Assembly (NCBI GenBank): GCA_028554795.2
Contig: CM068841.1
Span: 26,221,308 to 26,285,307, forward strand
Direction: 5' to 3'
From: Sinohyriopsis cumingii
Taxonomy: Eukaryota > Mollusca > Bivalvia > Unionida > Unionidae
DNA length: 64,000 bases
The notes under the pieces were generated by a model. It was not told where the DNA came from and ran no database searches. It saw nothing but the letters and a program-made list of their open reading frames with translations. The number at the start of each line of letters is the position of its first letter. Within the stretch, counting starts at the first letter, position 1. Shown in pieces: positions 11,883 through 22,569 of the stretch. A program made the position numbers and the translations under genes.

Positions 11883-11962
11883 TTATTCCATTTTACACTT
11901 TACATTCCATTTTACACTTTACATTCCATTTTGCACTTTACATTCCATTTACACTTTACAAG
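11883..11962. repeat. 20-bp tandem repeat, about 4 units
   Basis: Units of TTTACACTTTACATTCCATT repeat with small changes. No gene is associated. DNA from 11,963 to about 12,560 shows nothing I can name. Confidence 0.85.
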
Positions 11963-12559
11963 TCCCCAATCATACATACTGCACATGGAGTCACACAACC
12001 GATCCACTCAATTGGATGTAATAGGGACTACTTGGCTCACTTATGCGCTCTGACCTGAACTCAATAAAACTAAACAATGCATCATGAAATTTCACCAACT
12101 CCTTGACGTTTGTTCCTAATAACTGGCTAATTGTTCTATCTATCTCCATAGCACTGACTTCCCATAATCAAACAAATAATTACAAAAATATAAGAAATCC
12201 TTAAAAGAGAAAGGTATATATAAATGGCGCATATCCCAAATTTATTACAATATGTTATATTGAACAATCTAATTTTATGCAATTATGTTCAAGAAATGTA
12301 AGTATATAAGCAAAAATACTGAAGAGGCATGATTTAATATCCACCCCTCTCTTGTCATGCGCTATAACTTTCAGACTATAAATGCAGAATTGTTTATATA
12401 TCCTATCATTCTATCCTGCCCTTAGATAATTTCTCTTTTATGCGGCTAAATTACATAAATTTAATTTTCGATGATAAAGGCCCTTTATCGACAAGAAATC
12501 CAGAAAATATTAGCTTCATGTGTGGTGATACTTCTTTGTGTGTCAATTAATCTAATTCG

Positions 12560-13520
12560 TATTCATTAGAGAGTTCGACGTGAAAGAGTGTTCAACGAGA
12601 ATGCACTAATAGGTCAAATTATTTACAGTTCATTTAAAATTTCGAAAGCAAACCAATCACGTATACTAGTCTATTTTTAAATGTAAGAATATCTGTGAAT
12701 ATATTCTAGAGGCCTGCATATAAAAGTTGATCTAATTAAGACACGATCTAAAGAGTGTTTCACACGCCAATTATGTTTTTCATTGGTTATCAAAAGAGTG
12801 TTTCACACGCCAATAATGTTTTTCATTGGTTATCAAAGTAACAGTGATGAAGTCCGTTCTAAAATATATAGTTTTCGTACTGTAAAGCAGGTTGAATTAT
12901 GTCGTCGCTATGTTTCCCGTAACTGATCAAACAGCTGCAGATAAAAGAACATGTAGGAATAAGACCAGTGCAGTGAAATAGGTGAAGGAAAATTAGGCAT
13001 AGCATTTTTTGCAGGCTTAGATTCTTTTGTGGCTAATGCGTGTCTTTCTTAAGTATGCAGGTATATAATGGATGAAAAGGAAACTATAAGAAATAAAGAC
13101 TTCTCTGCGTTAGTAATGTCAAATACTGACTAATATCGTTCAGTATATATTTGAAACATTTCAGAAGTTTGATTTTTGGATACGAAATGTTCTGATGGAG
13201 GAACTATACGTGAATAAAAGATAAAGTGAAGGATGTAAACACAATCACGTTTAATAGACGACAGATGACTTTAAGCGCTAGAGCCATGTCCTTTTTAAAA
13301 ATAAAAAAGTTATGGAATTAATTTAGTTAGCATGTGAAAAACCATCAATTTAGAAAAATGGTCAAAATGTTCTTGTATTAAAAATATGCCGAAGTCTTTT
13401 ATGTCACTCTGCCTGTTTAGTTTCGTTTCTTTGACTATATGTGGTTTCACTGAAGGAAAATGAACTGTTTGTGACAATTCGGTTTTATTAAATGCAAACT
13501 CTATATTTATTGAGTTAAGA
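12560..13520. repeat. Dispersed repeat family R, copy D
   Basis: Aligns by eye with 31,780-32,480 and 63,470-64,000. Shared landmarks are GGAAACTATAAG, then a GATTTTTGGATACGAAA-like word, then TGAAGGAAAATGAACTG and AATTCGGTTTTATTAAATG. It also contains a perfect-looking direct duplication (12,753-12,837) of a 43-base unit starting AAGAGTGTTTCACACGCCAA. No coding sequence is supported. Confidence 0.55.
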
Positions 13521-13533
13521 CTTCTTCCTTGTT

Positions 13534-13749
13534 GGATTACTTTTCCAAACGTTATATAAAAGGTTTACTACAATAGCATAATAGTATAAGCAAAATCGTT
13601 TGCTTGGATTACTTTTCCAAACGTTATATAAAAGGTTTACTACAATAGCATAATAGTATAAGCAAAATCGTTTGCTTGGATTACTTTTCCAAACGTTATA
13701 TAAAAGGTTTACTACAATAGCATAATAGTATAAGCAAAATCGTTTGCCG
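13534..13749. repeat. 72-bp tandem repeat, exactly 3 units
   Basis: GGATTACTTTTCCAAACGTT recurs at 13,534, 13,606 and 13,678 with essentially identical units. The 24-codon periodic frame on the minus strand is a by-product of 72 being divisible by three. The lack of divergence implies a recent expansion. Confidence 0.95.
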
Positions 13750-14029
13750 AGCAATATTGGACTGTCTTACTCACCCAGTAGCAAAACAAAGTTATGTTAT
13801 AATGGGAGAATAGTGTACCCTGCTTTCATGTAGTACAAAAAGCCAAAAAGACGGTGTGTAGATGACAATAATCAATTTGTATAAATGATAATATGTCCCT
13901 TTTCCGTTTCCTGTGCATGCAATGTGGGGATGGTGAAGGGAATTAGCAGAACTGTATTTTAGACCAAATGTATGCTCTAAAAGGAAATAATGTTGCTGGA
14001 CATATTTTAGTCTTACATTTATCTTAAGT

Positions 14030-14269
14030 CGGACATGGCAGGTACACTGCGGCTTAGTGTTCTTTTATACTTTCACGTTCATTTCTGTGACAATTATTTA
14101 CTGCTGTTACCGACGGGATAAAACAGTTTTTTTAATGCACATTATTGCAACATCATAATAAAACGTTTGATCGCCTCTTTTAGAGTCGTAGATAAAGTAA
14201 ATAATATGTTGTGCAATGGGATCGTGGAGGTCATCTCAATATGCTGCCAGGTGAAAGTTTCCGCTACAC

Positions 14270-14339
<70 letters not shown>

Positions 14340-14362
14340 AAAACACCCCCGCGCCAATGCAC

Positions 14363-14453
<91 letters not shown>

Positions 14454-15440
14454 TGTGTGTGCACGGGGGGGGGGGGCTATGTGTGTGTGTGTGTGAGAGA
14501 GAGAGAGGGGAGATTTATGGCAGAAACATTTACTGAGATGACCCCCACGATCAAATTGCACAACATATTATCTGCTTTATCTACAGCTATAAAAGTACCC
14601 TAATCAATCTGTATACCTTGTACATCGGTTTATCATTTATTTCTAAATGTATAGACATGCAGTTCCATGTATACATTTACATTTATGAGTTATGTTAATA
14701 CCCATAAAAAAATTAATTGCTGTTGTAATGACCTGCATATCTTGATGAATTGGCCCTTAAAAGTGATTGGAAAATACGATTTACAGCTCAAGCGAGACAT
14801 ATCATTCAGAATACTTTCCTACGGGTTCATTCACAATAAAAAAAAGTTTCATGCAATATTTCACTCGCGTCTTCTTTGATAACGTTTCAAAGTACCAATC
14901 TTTTGTGAGTGACTGGATGATTGTTTTTGCTTTTAACCGATTGTCTTATACAATGTATCTGTAACAAGGAATATATCGATGCATGATCTTTCTTTAATGT
15001 TTTTTTTTTTTTGTTTTTTTTTTTTTGTGGCACTTATTATACCCATGATTCTCTAAATATAATACGTTTGTTTTTCCAAAGATCATTGTTTTCATTTATA
15101 ATTTTGACAACAATCTTATGTCACTCATGAGGATGGTGTCTTATAAGGGAGGTAACTTTATAACTGTGTTTAAAAGACTGACACAGTTCTGCACCTTGGC
15201 AATGATAATGACATTTAAAATATCCTAAGCAAACCAGTCATGTATGAAACGACGGTCTTTTTTGTTGTTGATCTTCCCCCTCTTTTTGGTACATGTTAGA
15301 CACTCCTTGAAAATTATTTCGAGACCTGTGCATAAAACACAGGACAAATTACATCGCCTGCATCTAGCATCGTTTACATACTTTGAGGAATTTCAATGCG
15401 AATGCGACATTTTATGGGCGAATGATTATAATATAAAAAG
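14030..15440. repeat. Dispersed repeat family R, copy B (left part), with microsatellites
   Basis: Homologous to 680-1,190 and 5,910-6,450 of copy A. It holds (CT)n(CA)n at 14,272-14,338, a long (AT)n at 14,366-14,447, a G run at 14,466 and (GT)n(GA)n to about 14,506. The Polinton is inserted at its right edge, and the copy resumes at 31,684. Frames in this stretch are microsatellite by-products. Confidence 0.6.
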
Positions 15441-15445
15441 AAAGT

Positions 15446-15677
15446 AGCAGCAGAGGGGGCGAACAGACCGACTTTGGAAGCGTCCAAAAACCGAAATAAG
15501 CCTTCCTAAAAATAGGATTAATAACCTTAAAAATAAAAATAACTAACTACAGAGGCTGTCTCAAAGAGTCCATAGAGTCCCTAGGTTAGTTCATGTTATT
15601 TCTCCAACTAAAAACTTGTTAATGGCGTGTATATTACAAAAAACGAACAAACTTGAGGTCATGCCCCCTCTGCTGCT
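15446..15677. repeat. Polinton left terminal inverted repeat (232 bp)
   Basis: Complementary to 31,417-31,678. It begins AGCAGCAGAGGGGGC and itself ends GCCCCCTCTGCTGCT, so the repeat is bounded by its own short inverted repeat. The first gene starts only 28 bases further in, so the repeat probably also holds its promoter; that is inference. Confidence 0.95.
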
Positions 15678-15704
15678 ATAATTAAATTATTATGTTACAA
15701 TAAA

Positions 15705-16903
15705 ATGGTACATCCGGAATCTCATACTGCAAGGATAGCTCGAGAACGATTAGAAGCAATCAAAAAATTTCTTCCTGTTAGAGATTCATTCAGAAAAAAA
15801 CTACAAGAGCAGCAGGAAGCACAAGTTGAGTACGAAGAAGACACTAAAAAACTCTTTAAACCCGTCACTACAGCTACTGAGAAAGCCACAGCGGCTGTTG
15901 AAAAAACTATATGGGCAGATATTCAGGAGGAGGATAAGAAGAGGAAAGAGGGTGTTTTTCCAGTATTATACCAAACTGCAGTGCAGACTGGAAAAATAAC
16001 AAAAAGAACCAAACAAACAAAAAAGATTTTACGAGATCTTCCAACTGATATAGCTGCGGCTCAGCCTCCACCTGTCGGTGAAGAAATACTTGAAGATATT
16101 GGAAAACTTCGAACTGAAGTCGCCGACGTGAGAAAAGAACTTGCACCTGAACCCAAACCAGTAGAAGAAAACGTAGAATTGATTGCAAGATTTAAGAAAG
16201 GGTTTGTCCAAAATTTTAGAAATACTAAAAGAGAAAAATTGCCCGAAACAATATTATTTTGTATATTTTATAAATCTAATATTTTAAAACCCCGTCATGA
16301 AAAAGTAAGTGATGATAATCTTGTTAAATGGATATATCGTGTATATAAAAACAAAAACAAAAAACAAGTCAGAGATAGTGATTTAGAATGCAAAAATCTT
16401 GATAAAAAAGTAAAAAGACTTTATAGAGAGAGAATAAAACAACTAGAACAAGAACAACTCTCCCAGCAGGAACCTTCATATCAACTTCCTCCACCTCTGC
16501 AACAAATAGAACAACAACAATCTTCTTCACCGCAGCAAAGGTTGATGTCGGAACTTGAGATGTATGAGGAGCTACTTAAAAAAGCAAAAGGAGAAAAATC
16601 GCCCTTAAGACTATTTAAGAAAACAACAGAAGAAAGAGAACGGATGTTTGCAGGGGAGGATGATGATGATCCTCCGAGCGCTGTAGGAAGTGGTTTTCTG
16701 ACTGCATCAGGAGAAAATAATTTTGTAATAATATCCTCAATGACGTATCACGGGTAGAAGTTCTCATAGGGGGAAAACGCGCCGGAAATAACTCACCAGA
16801 AATAACCAATGAAGCAGCTGATATTTGCCAACGATTGTTTCGCGGCGGCATCATGGATATCAGTGCTTACCGGAAACTTATTGATGAGCTCGTTGATGAT
16901 TAG
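15705..16903 (+). pseudogene. Charged coiled-coil virion protein of Polinton (frameshifted)
   Basis: The main frame runs 15,705-16,757, about 350 residues, and is rich in Lys, Glu and Gln. Residues 1-60 and 240-300 look like helical or coiled-coil segments, the middle is Pro-rich (PPPVGEEILEDIG), and a Glu/Asp-rich patch precedes the end. The reading shifts near 16,720: a second frame carries VLIGGKRAGNNSPEI and ends at 16,903, which I recognise as a conserved C-terminal end in animal Polinton proteins. The exact role is unknown; scaffold or core protein is the likeliest. It is the first gene after the left terminal repeat, in front of the capsid genes. No enzymatic motif is visible. Confidence 0.6.
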
Positions 16904-16937
16904 TCACCGCGATTAGATAAATGGTAAATAAACTAAG

Positions 16938-17346
16938 ATGATAGTACACAATAATCATCGTAAATCCGTATCGATCAGAGCGGTAAACTACGATTACCAA
17001 TCTATAGAGTAATTTACGGAGATGGACTTGGTGTTGTTATTCAGGGATTATTTACAATGTTAGCCCCAAAAGCAGCACCTATTGCAAAACAATTATCGAT
17101 GAAAGCTATTGATACTGTTCGTGAAAAGCTCCTGGTGCAATTGTCAATGTTGCTGGTAAGGCGCTCTCGGCGATCAACGATAGACTAGCACGATTAATAA
17201 AACGAAAACATCAACCAGTAAAATTACCAAGTACTGAAGTGATGCCGGCAGATGTCAGCAAAATAATAAATCAAGCTGCAAATCAAAAACTAGCAGCGTT
17301 AGCAAATCGGGAACTCGGTCAATCGGGAAATAATATTTCAATTTGA
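16938..17346 (+). pseudogene. Small hydrophobic/basic virion protein (frameshifted)
   Basis: Pieces in two frames between about 16,985 and 17,346. The first has IYGDGLGVVIQGLF followed by an Ala/Pro-rich helix-like stretch (MLAPKAAPIAKQL). The second has a basic run (RLARLIKRKH) and a Gln/Asn-rich tail. The start region has an alternative ATG at 16,938 that soon stops. A small protein with a Gly/hydrophobic N-terminus then a basic tail, placed just before the major capsid gene, resembles minor virion proteins processed by the viral protease (compare adenovirus pVI), but this is analogy only. The frameshift is near 17,132. Confidence 0.45.
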
Positions 17347-17425
17347 TATCAGGAAGTGGAACTTCCCGAAGTGGAATTTCCCGAACGCGGTAATCAACGT
17401 GTTAGACGAAAATAATTACAATAAA

Positions 17426-18785
17426 ATGTTCAAGCGCATGTCGGACACAGCATTTGACATGGAAGCACCTGTCCTTAAAAATGAATCGGTACGTGATTAT
17501 CAGTTTTATTCTTATGACGCACGAACACCAGATCAACGTGGAAGAATTGAACAACAAGTTCATGACACAAGTAGATATTTTCTACCCGCTGAAGCTTTTA
17601 TTGAGGTAGAAGGTACAGTTATAAAAATGGATAATACTAATCACGCAGATGCAGTAAAAGTTGGTTTTGTCAACAACGGGATCATGGCATTATTTGATAG
17701 CGCCACATATATGATTGCTGGAAAAAATATTGAATCAATTCAGAAAGATGTCGACGTTGCTACAACAATAATTGGTCTACCAAGATATTCTGATGATTAT
17801 ACAAGATCAGCAGGTTCCACAATGATGTTTGTGAAAGATAATTCTGGTAACCCTGAAAGCGATCAGTATAATATAAGACGACCAAGAAACAATCTCAATA
17901 ACGCCGATGCTGATGTGTGGCCAGTGGTTCATGGCGCTAACCCAGATTTCAACTTGGGATTTTCAACGCGTAGAAGCCAATAGAAGATTTTCATGTACAA
18001 TTCCACTATCGCATATTTTTGGATTTTGTAGGAATGTTAAAAAGGTTATTTTTGGAGCTAGACACATGGTTGCTCTTGTAAGAAAGGGTGATGATAACGA
18101 TGCTCTGTGGAGACCTATTGGTGATGCTGGTAAAGTAGTATTATCGAAACTTTTACTGTGGATGCCGGTAATGACTCCAACGATCGCAGTAGAACAAAAA
18201 TTGATTTTTTTCATGGACACAGGTGGTAAATCCTTGTTGTCATGGTTAACAACAAGCACGGATTGTATACAAACTGACGTTAACGGTCAATTTACATGGC
18301 ATATAGCATCACAACAAGGTGTTTCTGCACCACGGCATATTTTTATTGCGTTTCAGAACCATAATCGTTTAAACTCACAAGTTCACTCTCGTATGATATT
18401 TGATAAACTAGGTATCACAGATATTTCTTTACGGATAAACGGACAACAAGAACCAACAGAAAATTTACAACTAAATTATGAACAAAATCATATAGGACTT
18501 GCATATCATCGTTTGATGTCATTCATGGGACGTGATCAAAATGTAGATACTGGATTGCAAATATCACAGCATGATTTCAGAACTTTGTATCCGATTTATT
18601 ATTTTTCACTGGAGCATCTTGATCTATCAAAACAATCTGTTGTTGATATACATCTTAAAGCAATATTAAATACAGGTGATGTTGATTGCAGAGCAATCGC
18701 GGTTATACTCAGCGATAAAGCCATGTTACTTGAAGGTGGTAGTGGTCGAATGAGAGTCACTGATGCACCAGTGGAAAATCTTTAA
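17426..18785 (+). pseudogene. Polinton major capsid protein, double jelly-roll type (one frameshift)
   Basis: Two long frames cover about 450 codons: 17,426-17,983 and roughly 17,960-18,785, so there is one frameshift near 17,960. ATG at 17,426 is preferred; the open frame reaches upstream only through non-ATG codons. The N-terminal piece has the RDYQFYSYD and GIMALFDSATY regions. The second has PLSHIFGFCRN, LLLWMPVMTPT and YPIYYFSLE, which I recognise from animal Polinton capsid proteins. Length, position after the small virion genes and before the protease, and beta-rich character agree. It would form the hexon-like capsomers of an icosahedral particle. Apart from the shift it has no stops, so it is well preserved. 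Confidence 0.8.
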
Positions 18786-18820
18786 TCATTATTTGGAGCG
18801 TTGCAATTATTTATCATAAA

Positions 18821-19270
18821 ATGCCATATCATCACGTTAGTGTCAGTCTGACTCCTGGTCGGATTAAAAACCTTCAATAAAATTCAGCAAAAAACTGCGG
18901 AATGAAAATATTACTAAAGTGAGATCAGATCACGGGTGGTCAACATAAATTATCATTATCAGAACGTCAACTTAAACATTTCAATGGCGCTAAACAATCA
19001 AAAACAGGCGTCAGACTTAATCTATCTGCGGGTGCGATTAAGGACTGAGTTAAAACCGGTGGTATTTTTCCACTTCTCGCGGCTATTTCAGCGTTAATAG
19101 CTGCTGCCGCTCCAGCCGTAGCAAAAGCAGCCGCGTTAGGTGCTGTTGGAACAGCTGCTGCAATGGCTCTAAAGAAAGCAACAGGAAATGGATATAAAAA
19201 GGTACGCGGCTTAAGATTACCGGGATCTCGTTGGGGAAGAGTTCTTAGGCTTCCAGGATCACTTCGTTAG
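18821..19270 (+). pseudogene. Small basic Ala-rich virion protein, pX/core-like (broken)
   Basis: The frame starts at ATG 18,821 (MPYHHVSVSLTPGRIKNL), soon meets a stop, then resumes in another frame with GGQHKLSLSERQLKHF and, after a TGA, GGIFPLLAAISALIAAA, an Ala-rich hydrophobic segment, and a basic Arg/Gly/Leu tail to TAG at 19,270. Repeated short blocks of the type SLSxxQL followed by a GG-hydrophobic segment and basic tail are familiar from Polinton and adintovirus small core/membrane-active proteins. The precise role is not established. At least two disruptions are visible. Confidence 0.55.
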
Positions 19271-19710
19271 ACGCTCCAGCATCAAATTTTGATTTACTTG
19301 ATGCTGCTAAACGATTAAAAATAAAAAACTTCAGAGGTGTTTTTATGCGAGATCAATTACCAAAACAACCGAACAAACTCGAAACAGGTTTTATTAATCT
19401 TGACTCGAATTTAGGACCTGGTACTCATTGGGCATCATACGCGGTTGATCCACGTGGAATCGTTTATTTTGATTCATACGGGTTAGCTCCACCCATTGAA
19501 TTTATCAAGTATGTCGCGCCACTTCACGCGCAAGTTTGGTATTCAACTCTGCCCACACAAACAATGACAAATCTGCCAATATGCCGCCGTGAAGTAATTA
19601 ATGTACTAAACGCTATATCAAAATCATCCAAACCGCCACATAAACTCGTACATGATTATACAAGCAACCAATTCGTTTTAAACAGATCTTGGATCTTAGA
19701 TCTTATATAA
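19270..19710 (+). pseudogene. Adenain-like cysteine protease (virion maturation protease)
   Basis: An open frame through 19,345-19,710 extends back without a stop to about 19,270 but has no ATG before 19,345. It shows FRGVFMRDQLP, then NLGPGTHWASY with the catalytic His, and YFDSYGLAPP with the Asp, as in adenovirus endopeptidase (family C5). A Cys follows at codon 80 counted from 19,345 (TGC at 19,582), in the context NLPICRRE, where the family has a CG motif. The local sequence looks scrambled by small compensating indels, so the active-site Cys context is doubtful. The protease would cleave virion precursors. It sits between the core-like and fibre-like genes. Confidence 0.8.
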
Positions 19711-20730
19711 TGGTTGATATTTACGGAAGAAGATCTTCTACAGTTAAGAAAAAGTCCGGCAACGTTCATCTGTCGAATTACGCGACTAAGGATGACCTCG
19801 CTGATATTATGAACCTGGCTGCAGTTGACCCAGATGAGGTTGTTATTTTTCAGAACCGATACGGAAAACTAAAAACGAGCAATATTAAATGGAATGATAT
19901 AATTCGACGAGTACTCGGTGCGGTCTCGGATAATATCCGTGTTTACTGACAGCGGAAAAATCAAGGATTCAAGTATATCGTTTACAACCATCAGAGATCA
20001 AATTACAGTAAGTGTTGCTAATCGCGTGAAAAATACCGGTGACACAATGACTGGTGAATTCAGCATGAACGGAAATAAGATAGTAGTTTTAAGAGATCCA
20101 ACATCCGACGAAGACGCAGCAACAAAAAGATACGTTGACGTCAATTACAATACCGTAGATGATAAATTATCCACGTTGCGGGCCGAGTATGATGTGCACG
20201 TAGGCGCTTTTGGAAGATTTCAAAGAAATTTTCAAAACACCGATGAATCCATAGATAAATTCTTCGGCACTCCGCACGCCGTTGACTTAAAACTCGTTGA
20301 TATCAAGACGAACATCGACACAACTGAAAAAACACTCGAAGATGTCGTAGCGGGGATTCCTGAGATCGTTAATAAAACCAGTTTGATTAAAATTCCCGGC
20401 GGGGTTACTCCCGGGCATATTACCAATATCGTATACACATTATCATCTGGATTCGCAACATGGTCGCAGCAAAATAACACTATCAAATATACCGCAACAG
20501 TCACTGGCGTGTACAGGCTGTCTGTGTTCAGTGCTGCAAAATTTGAAATATTTACAACGTATCCATGGCGTCCTTCAACTGATAAGTTTTCCGGGGCTGT
20601 ATCTGTTATATTAAATAGCGGAAACGAAGAAATATTTATTCTGGAAGCAGCTGATAAGAAATTAACCGCAACATCTTTCTGGTGGTGTCTAGAATTTGTA
20701 GCTGAAACACCTCAATTATTTACTGCATAA
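19710..20730 (+). pseudogene. Fibre-like protein with phage-tail-type repeat (one frameshift)
   Basis: ATG at 19,710 overlaps the protease stop by one base (TAATG). The first frame reaches 19,949 and the second covers about 19,918-20,730. Residues encoded near 20,028-20,130 read NTGDTMTGEFSMNGNKI followed by a DPTSDEDAATKRYVD segment, the collagen-like/tail-fibre motif common in phage fibres and known from animal Polintons. A helical stalk-like stretch follows, then a beta-rich C-terminal domain of about 120 residues (from PGGVTPGHITN) that could be a receptor-binding head. Role in particle attachment is inferred from architecture. There is one disruption near 19,920. Confidence 0.7.
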
Positions 20731-20736
20731 AATATA

Positions 20737-21035
20737 ATGAGTACCTCAATCGATTTAGGTACAATCAAGCGCGTGAATGTCAAACGAACTTAAAAGATCG
20801 AGTCGAACAATACACGGTAAAAGTAAAGAAATATCGACGACGACTAATTATCGTCGACGTGATCATTTATTCCGCTGTTGTTGCTGAAACCGGTGTGATA
20901 TTATCAGCAATGGCAATGATGGCACCAGTAGCTGTAACTATTTGTATTTCAGTTACAACAACGATTGCAGGTGTGCTCCATATCATTGCGAAAAAATATG
21001 TACTTGCACGAATGAAAAATTATCCGATTACATGA
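20737..21035 (+). pseudogene. Small two-span membrane protein of Polinton
   Basis: ATG at 20,737 lies seven bases after the fibre stop codon, but that frame ends after about 17 codons. A shifted frame then continues to TGA at 21,035. It has a basic patch (VKKYRRRLIIVD) followed by two hydrophobic spans, around SAVVAETGVILSAMAMMA and VAVTICISVTTTIAGVL, and a basic C-terminus. This shape, a charged N-terminus then a hairpin of two membrane helices, recurs in animal Polintons at this position. Function is unknown; a role in membrane interaction of the particle is only a guess. Confidence 0.5.
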
Positions 21036-21110
21036 TAAAATTACACATAGCAAGTATTGTTTTCAGCAAGCCTCAGCGATGGAATAATTTCTGATTTTGA
21101 GTTTTCAGAT

Positions 21111-21218
21111 ATGATTAAAATATACAACTGCACTGGTATTAAATGTACGAGTATTAATAATGACGGAATTACTCCAGTAGATCGTGACAAACACAAAACT
21201 CGCACAAGACCACGATGA
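21111..21218 (+). pseudogene. Small conserved virion-type ORF remnant
   Basis: A short frame from ATG 21,111, possibly extending back to about 21,070, encodes IKIYNCTGIKC and ends NDGITPVDRDKHKTRTRPR before TGA at 21,216-21,218. The terminal basic block looks like a conserved tail. The stop overlaps the next gene's start (ATGA). Its upstream start is broken. Function unknown. Confidence 0.4.
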
Positions 21219-22569
21219 TCTCGGTAAGCTCGATTAATCCTGAATTGAACATCAATTTTCCAACTGCAGTTCGCGCTAATGAAAATGCACTAGCGCAATT
21301 ACGAGTATACCACAGCTGGCCAAATATCAGATCGAGATTATTTAATGGTACACAGCAAATAATTCATTTGTATTTGCTAATAAAAACAAACCAGATGGAA
21401 CACCTGATTGGGTCGTTGTTGGAATACCAACTGGCAGTTATGAGATCGAACAAATCAATGATGAATTTGCTCGCAGAATAAAATCAATAACAGGAAAAGA
21501 ATCAAAAATATCAATTAATGTTCATGAACCGACGTTATCTTCTGCGGTTGAGATACATTCACCTGATTATGCCGTTGATATTTATCAGTCCACGATAAGA
21601 TCCGTACTAGGTTGGCCTGAAATAGCACCACCGATAACACCGATACCACCAGAACCGAAAAGGTCTGATTATGTCACGGATAGGCAATCATATCATGAAA
21701 TTTATCCATCATGCCGGGAACTACTACGTAATTTAAAAAGTAAATCACTGTTTAGCATATTTATTATCGGTGATAATGAGGTATCGACTTTTAAAAATCC
21801 TGGGGAAACAACTACTTTAGGTTTTCATCGAAGTGATATTATTAAATATTTTCAGGAAATCAATCAAGAATGTAAAAAAACAACTAGATCAACTAAATCA
21901 ATATTTTAACGAACATATTTTTGACATATCAGCGTCATCACGTGAAAAAATCATCACACGTGTGGAAATATTAAATCAGCTTGTATCAGATATGGAATAT
22001 TTTAACAACCGAATAGTTCAAGCGATGGTTAATTCAAAATTTTCTGAAAGATCTGATACAAAAAAAAATGGTTAATAAATATAAATTAACAGAAGCCGAT
22101 ATACCAAATTTTAAATTTCCCGAGTATAGTACAGCTGAGTTAATAAAATCCATGAACGAAATCATTGATGAATATTTTCCTAAAATAATCGATGCGTGAA
22201 AAAAATAGCCCCACCAGCAACTGTTCTTAGATATAATAATGATCCACACGGCGGCGGTAGACACGTATCTCCGGGAATCGTTAATATAACATCGACAATC
22301 GCGGTTAATCTAGTTTGTGACGTAATCGATGGCAGTTATCAAATAGATCTTGGAAAATCAAATCAGGCTCAACAAGGATACATTTTATATACGTTCACAC
22401 CAAAATTCCCCCTGGGGATTTGATCGTGCAAGTACCAACCAATCCTGTTTATCTGCGGTGTCATAATAATATGTTAACACGAATAAATTTTAAACTCACA
22501 GACCACATAGGACGATTAATTGACCTGCGTGGGGAGGAATTGATTGTCAATATACATGCAAAGTCTTAA
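21215..22569 (+). pseudogene. Penton-like minor capsid protein with large internal segment (several frameshifts)
   Basis: The start ATG at 21,215 overlaps the previous stop. The N-terminal piece contains ALAQLRVYHSWPNI. A shifted frame gives VGIPTGSYEIEQINDEF and then DIYQSTIRSVLGW, familiar from the penton/minor capsid protein of Polintons. The matching C-terminal features, VCDVIDGSYQ, then YLRCHNNMLTRINFKL and LIDLRGEELIVNIH, appear only at 22,315-22,560. Between them lie roughly 550 bases (about 21,640-22,195) of open but shifted frames, Pro-rich and then helical (KKQLDQLNQYFNEHIFD), absent from the short form of this protein as I know it. It would build capsid vertices. At least three frameshifts are visible. 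Confidence 0.65.

Noticed and set aside
13515-13754. 79-residue protein with three internal repeats
   Set aside because: Product of a 72-bp tandem repeat; no support.
14142-14561. Open frames rich in Ile-Tyr, Ser-Leu and Thr-His pairs (also near 50.7, 59.0 and 59.6 kb)
   Set aside because: Translations of TA, CT and CA microsatellites.
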